Under the pieces are notes generated by a model, which was given only the letters and a program-made list of their open reading frames with translations, searched no databases and was not told the origin of the DNA. Shown here in pieces: positions 13,733-16,436 of a stretch of 16,436 bases of DNA; position 1 is the stretch's first letter, and every line of letters begins with the position of its first letter. The position numbers and the translations under genes are program-made. The stretch comes from an uncultured Litorivicinus sp. (GTDB lineage Bacteria > Pseudomonadota > Gammaproteobacteria > Pseudomonadales > Litorivicinaceae): the NCBI GenBank assembly GCA_938091715.1, contig CALKMT010000128.1:1-16436 (forward strand), in the 5' to 3' direction.

Positions 13733-16297
13733 GTGGTTGCACGTTTAGTATTAATTTTTGGGGCATTGCTTGGCTTAGGTATTTGGGGCGGCGGACTGAT
13801 GGGTGTCCTGGTGCCCGCCGAACGGCAGGCCATCCAACAAGCCCAGGCCGCCATCGTTTTGGACCGACTGGTCAGTGTGGTCAACGCACAAAACGAGCAA
13901 CTGGATCGGCTGGCCACCGCCGCTGCCAATCGACCGGGTCTGGGACAGGCCCTGTTGCGGGGCATCCCCGAAGCCCAACGCCTCGCCCTGGAAGCCGATT
14001 TTACCGCCCTGTTACCCGGCGGCGTCAGCACCCGATTGTTTTCCCTGGACGAAGCCGAACTGGAGCCCAACGGACACCCGCCGGTGACCTTTGCCACGCT
14101 GGATTTAATCGCTCGGGTTCAGGCCGGCGAAAATCCACCCCCAGAAAGTTTTGTACACCAAGACGTTCGACTGATTCGTATCGCCCGGCCGATTCGTGTG
14201 CAGGATCGTGTCATCGGCTCGCTGATCAGCGTGACCGACCAAACTCGGGCGCTCAAACATATCGCGGCCGCCAGCGATTTGGGCCAGGTCGAGTTGATTC
14301 AAACCTTTGATGGGGCCCAACCGCAAACCTTGCTGGCCGTTGGCCAAGGCAGCGCGCCGCCCATTCGTCGCTCAACCCGGCATCCCTACTGGGACCTGCA
14401 GATTCGTGCCGCGGACACCTTAGGGACGAACTTGGGACTGAATTTGCCTTGGGCGCTGGGCATTGCCGCGCTATCGCTGCTGGTGGCTTTGGGTGCTGGG
14501 TTAACGGCCCTGCACCTGACCCACCGCGGGCACCGTCGGGCACTGGAGCGCCTGACCCAATACGTGCTGGCTTCGCATCGTGATCCAGGCTTGGCGGCAC
14601 CCAGCTTTGATCAGGCGACGTATGACCAGGCTGCTCGGGCGTTAAGCTATAAGACCGCAAGACCGGCCTCGTCCACCAACATGCCAGCGGCCGAGGTGCC
14701 TGAACCAGAACTCGATGCCCAGCCGAATGATCCCACCTTAGCGCCAGCGCCGCCGGCCCCTAAATCCGACATCCCACCCCCGAGTCCGGAACTCGCGCCC
14801 CTGGAATTCTCGACAAATAGTTTTGATATTGAGATAGAAAAACCGGCAAACTCTGACTCGGTCGACCTCTCGGCCGCCCCCCAGAATGAACCGGAAGAGA
14901 CCCCCGTGACCCCAGACACTAGCTACCAACCCGACCCAGATATGTTCCGTGCCTATGACGTGCGTGGCGTGGTCGACAACGGACTCAATACCGATTTGGC
15001 TTATGCATTGGGCAAAGCCTTGGCCAGCGAGGCCGCCGAACACGGGCAACGTCAGGTCATTACCGGGGGCGACGGGCGCCTCAGCACTCCGGCGCTCAAG
15101 GACGCACTGAACCAGGGCATCCTGAGCACGGGCTTGGATGTGATCGACATCGGCATTATTCCGACACCGCTGGTGTATTACGCCTGTGCCACCAGCGAGA
15201 CCCAGACCGGGGTCATGGTGACTGGCAGCCACAATCCGAAAAACTACAACGGCTTCAAGATGATGATTGCCGGCACCACGCTGGCCGGGGACGAGATCCA
15301 GTCGTTGCTGAACCGCATCCAACAACAGCGCTGGACAGACGGCAGTGGGCAACTGACACAGCGTGCCTTGGTTGCCGATTACCTGGACGACGTGGCCAAC
15401 CGCATCACGTTGCAGCGGCCGGTAAAACTAGTCATCGACTGTGGCAATGGCGTGGCCGGGATGATGGCCGAGCAGTTCTTTGAACGCCTAGGTTGCCAAG
15501 TCGAGGCCCTGTACACCGAGGTGGATGGCAACTTTCCCAACCACCACCCCGATCCCTCAAAACCTGAAAACGTGGCCGAATTGCAAGCCAAGGTCCGGGA
15601 CACAGGTGCCGACATTGGCTTTGCCTTTGACGGGGATGGCGACCGAGTCGGGGTGATTACCGCAGCCGGCGCAAACGTCTATGCCGATCGTCTGATGATG
15701 CTGCTGGGCCAGGATGTCGCGTCACGCAATCCCGGCGCGGCAATTTTGTACGACGTCAAATGCTCACGTCATTTGGGCGGCTTGATTCGCGACGCCGGCG
15801 GCCAGCCTTTGATGTGGAAAACCGGCCACTCGCTGGTCAAACGCAAAATGAAAGAGGTCGACTCCCCCCTGGGTGGCGAGATGTCCGGCCATATTTTCTT
15901 TAAGGAAAACTGGTACGGCTTTGACGATGCCTTGTACACCGCCGCCCGAGTCTTGGAGCTGTTGGATCGTGAGGCGATGGATCTCGATAGAGCCCTGGCC
16001 GACCTGCCCACCGATGTCAGCACGCCGGAGTTAAACCTGACGGTGACCGATCAAAGTAAGTTCTCGATCGTGGCCGATTTAGCCGAGCGGGGTTGGTTTG
16101 AGGGCGGCGAGCTGTCCGTTGTCGACGGCGTGAGAGTGGACTACCCGGATGGATTTGGCCTGGTTCGGGCCAGCAACACCACACCGGTCTTGGTGCTGCG
16201 CTTTGAGGCCGCGGACGAGGCCGCGTTGGCGCGCATTCAAACGCAATTCAAAAGCCAACTCACCTTGGTCGCACCGGACCTGAGCCTGGATTTCTAA
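13733..16297 (+). CDS. algC: Phosphomannomutase/phosphoglucomutase, long membrane-anchored form
   Basis: AlgC interconverts mannose and glucose 1- and 6-phosphates for alginate, LPS and rhamnolipid precursors. The frame opens at TTG 13697 (866 codons). GTG 13733 is preferred here: GGGGG stands just upstream, and it begins with Arg followed by a membrane span. Counting from the TTG: TM1 about 13-35, a presumed periplasmic domain 36-245, TM2 251-275, a Pro/Glu/Ala-rich linker about 315-412, then the mutase from Met416 (MFRAYDVRG). The phosphoserine loop is TGSHNP (Ser511), metal ligands are DGDGDR (645-650), GEMSGH (about 727-732) binds sugar, and RASNTTPVLVLRFE binds phosphate. Spacing equals P. 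aeruginosa AlgC (Ser108 to Asp242, 134 residues). It follows dut closely and precedes argB. Confidence 0.95.
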   Translation: MVARLVLIFGALLGLGIWGGGLMGVLVPAERQAIQQAQAAIVLDRLVSVVNAQNEQLDRLATAAANRPGLGQALLRGIPEAQRLALEADFTALLPGGVSTRLFSLDEAELEPNGHPPVTFATLDLIARVQAGENPPPESFVHQDVRLIRIARPIRVQDRVIGSLISVTDQTRALKHIAAASDLGQVELIQTFDGAQPQTLLAVGQGSAPPIRRSTRHPYWDLQIRAADTLGTNLGLNLPWALGIAALSLLVALGAGLTALHLTHRGHRRALERLTQYVLASHRDPGLAAPSFDQATYDQAARALSYKTARPASSTNMPAAEVPEPELDAQPNDPTLAPAPPAPKSDIPPPSPELAPLEFSTNSFDIEIEKPANSDSVDLSAAPQNEPEETPVTPDTSYQPDPDMFRAYDVRGVVDNGLNTDLAYALGKALASEAAEHGQRQVITGGDGRLSTPALKDALNQGILSTGLDVIDIGIIPTPLVYYACATSETQTGVMVTGSHNPKNYNGFKMMIAGTTLAGDEIQSLLNRIQQQRWTDGSGQLTQRALVADYLDDVANRITLQRPVKLVIDCGNGVAGMMAEQFFERLGCQVEALYTEVDGNFPNHHPDPSKPENVAELQAKVRDTGADIGFAFDGDGDRVGVITAAGANVYADRLMMLLGQDVASRNPGAAILYDVKCSRHLGGLIRDAGGQPLMWKTGHSLVKRKMKEVDSPLGGEMSGHIFFKENWYGFDDALYTAARVLELLDREAMDLDRALADLPTDVSTPELNLTVTDQSKFSIVADLAERGWFEGGELSVVDGVRVDYPDGFGLVRASNTTPVLVLRFEAADEAALARIQTQFKSQLTLVAPDLSLDF

Positions 16298-16308
16298 GGT
16301 GCTACACT
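16280..16308 (+). promoter_or_regulatory. Candidate extended -10 promoter of argB
   Basis: TGCTACACT (16300-16308) matches the extended -10 pattern TGnTATAAT at most positions. CTGAGC lies 17 nt upstream as a poor -35. Transcription would start near 16315, about 27 nt before the argB ATG. It straddles the algC stop. Confidence 0.4.
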
Positions 16309-16341
16309 GCGCCTAATAACTGGTTCCGGGACTCTTGCCTG

Positions 16342-16436
16342 ATGGCTCACTCCACTCATAACGCGGAAGTGCTGATCGAAGCACTGCCTTACTTTCAGCG
16401 CCACGCCGGCAAAACCATCGTGATTAAGTACGGCGG
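16342..16436 (+). CDS. argB: Acetylglutamate kinase, N-terminal part
   Basis: Only the first 31 codons are in the window. The sequence has EVLIEALPYFQRHAGKTIVI (9-28) followed by KYGG, which is the N-terminal helix and first strand of acetylglutamate kinase; the Lys of the KYGG glycine-rich loop helps bind phosphate. ArgB phosphorylates N-acetylglutamate in arginine synthesis. The N-terminal helix before the kinase core suggests the hexameric, arginine-inhibited type common in Pseudomonas, though this cannot be settled from the fragment. No strong ribosome binding site stands before the ATG. dut-algC-argB order matches Pseudomonas. Confidence 0.9.
   Translation, partial: MAHSTHNAEVLIEALPYFQRHAGKTIVIKYG

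Noticed and set aside
14738..15352. Open frame of 204 codons on the minus strand opposite algC
   Set aside because: It is antisense to the AlgC linker and core, with no recognisable domain. Long antisense frames are common in GC-rich genes.
1..16436. CRISPR array, insertion sequence, phage or defence island
   Set aside because: I saw no direct-repeat array, no inverted-repeat-bounded element, and no transposase, integrase, toxin or nuclease gene. All genes but one or two have conserved core functions in a known order.

Overview
The window is a densely packed stretch of core chromosome from a GC-rich gammaproteobacterium, probably of the Pseudomonadales/Oceanospirillales type. Gene order supports this: metW-DUF4426-rdgB-hemW-trmB, rpoH-ftsX-ftsE-ftsY-rsmD, coaD-ferredoxin-mutM and rpmB-rpmG-radC-coaBC-dut-algC-argB are blocks I know from Pseudomonas and its relatives. 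The RpoH box, the zinc-free L33 and L28 proteins and the long form of AlgC agree with it. I cannot name the genus from sequence alone.

Layout. 1-2654 (+): the end of metW, a secreted DUF4426 protein, rdgB (nucleotide-pool cleaning) and hemW (radical-SAM/haem protein), chained by 4-nt stop/start overlaps. 2649-3308 (-): trmB, convergent with hemW. 3371-4240 (-): rpoH with its own promoter and intrinsic terminator. 4340-7040 (-): ftsY-ftsE-ftsX, which couples membrane targeting and divisome ABC functions. 7057-9938 (+): an unrecognised membrane-anchored protein, rsmD, a YheT-like hydrolase, coaD and a 2[4Fe-4S] ferredoxin. 9935-10756 (-): mutM. 10821-11225 (-): rpmB-rpmG with promoter and terminator. 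11344-11958 (-): radC. 12031-16297 (+): coaBC, dut and a long membrane-anchored algC. 16342-end (+): the start of argB.

Functionally the window is housekeeping: CoA synthesis (coaD, coaBC), nucleotide and DNA hygiene (rdgB, dut, mutM, radC), translation (rpmB, rpmG, rsmD, trmB), heat shock (rpoH), division and secretion (ftsYEX), and sugar-phosphate and arginine metabolism (algC, argB). No gene-free stretch exceeds about 120 bases. I see no tRNA, rRNA, CRISPR array, insertion sequence, phage gene or defence system.

I found no new multi-gene system. The points most worth a second look are the 866-codon AlgC with an N-terminal membrane module and a possible internal start that would release a 463-residue soluble enzyme; the orphan protein at 7057-7746, sitting where relatives carry M16 peptidases; and two genes (trmB, mutM) whose ribosome binding sites directly abut strong terminators.
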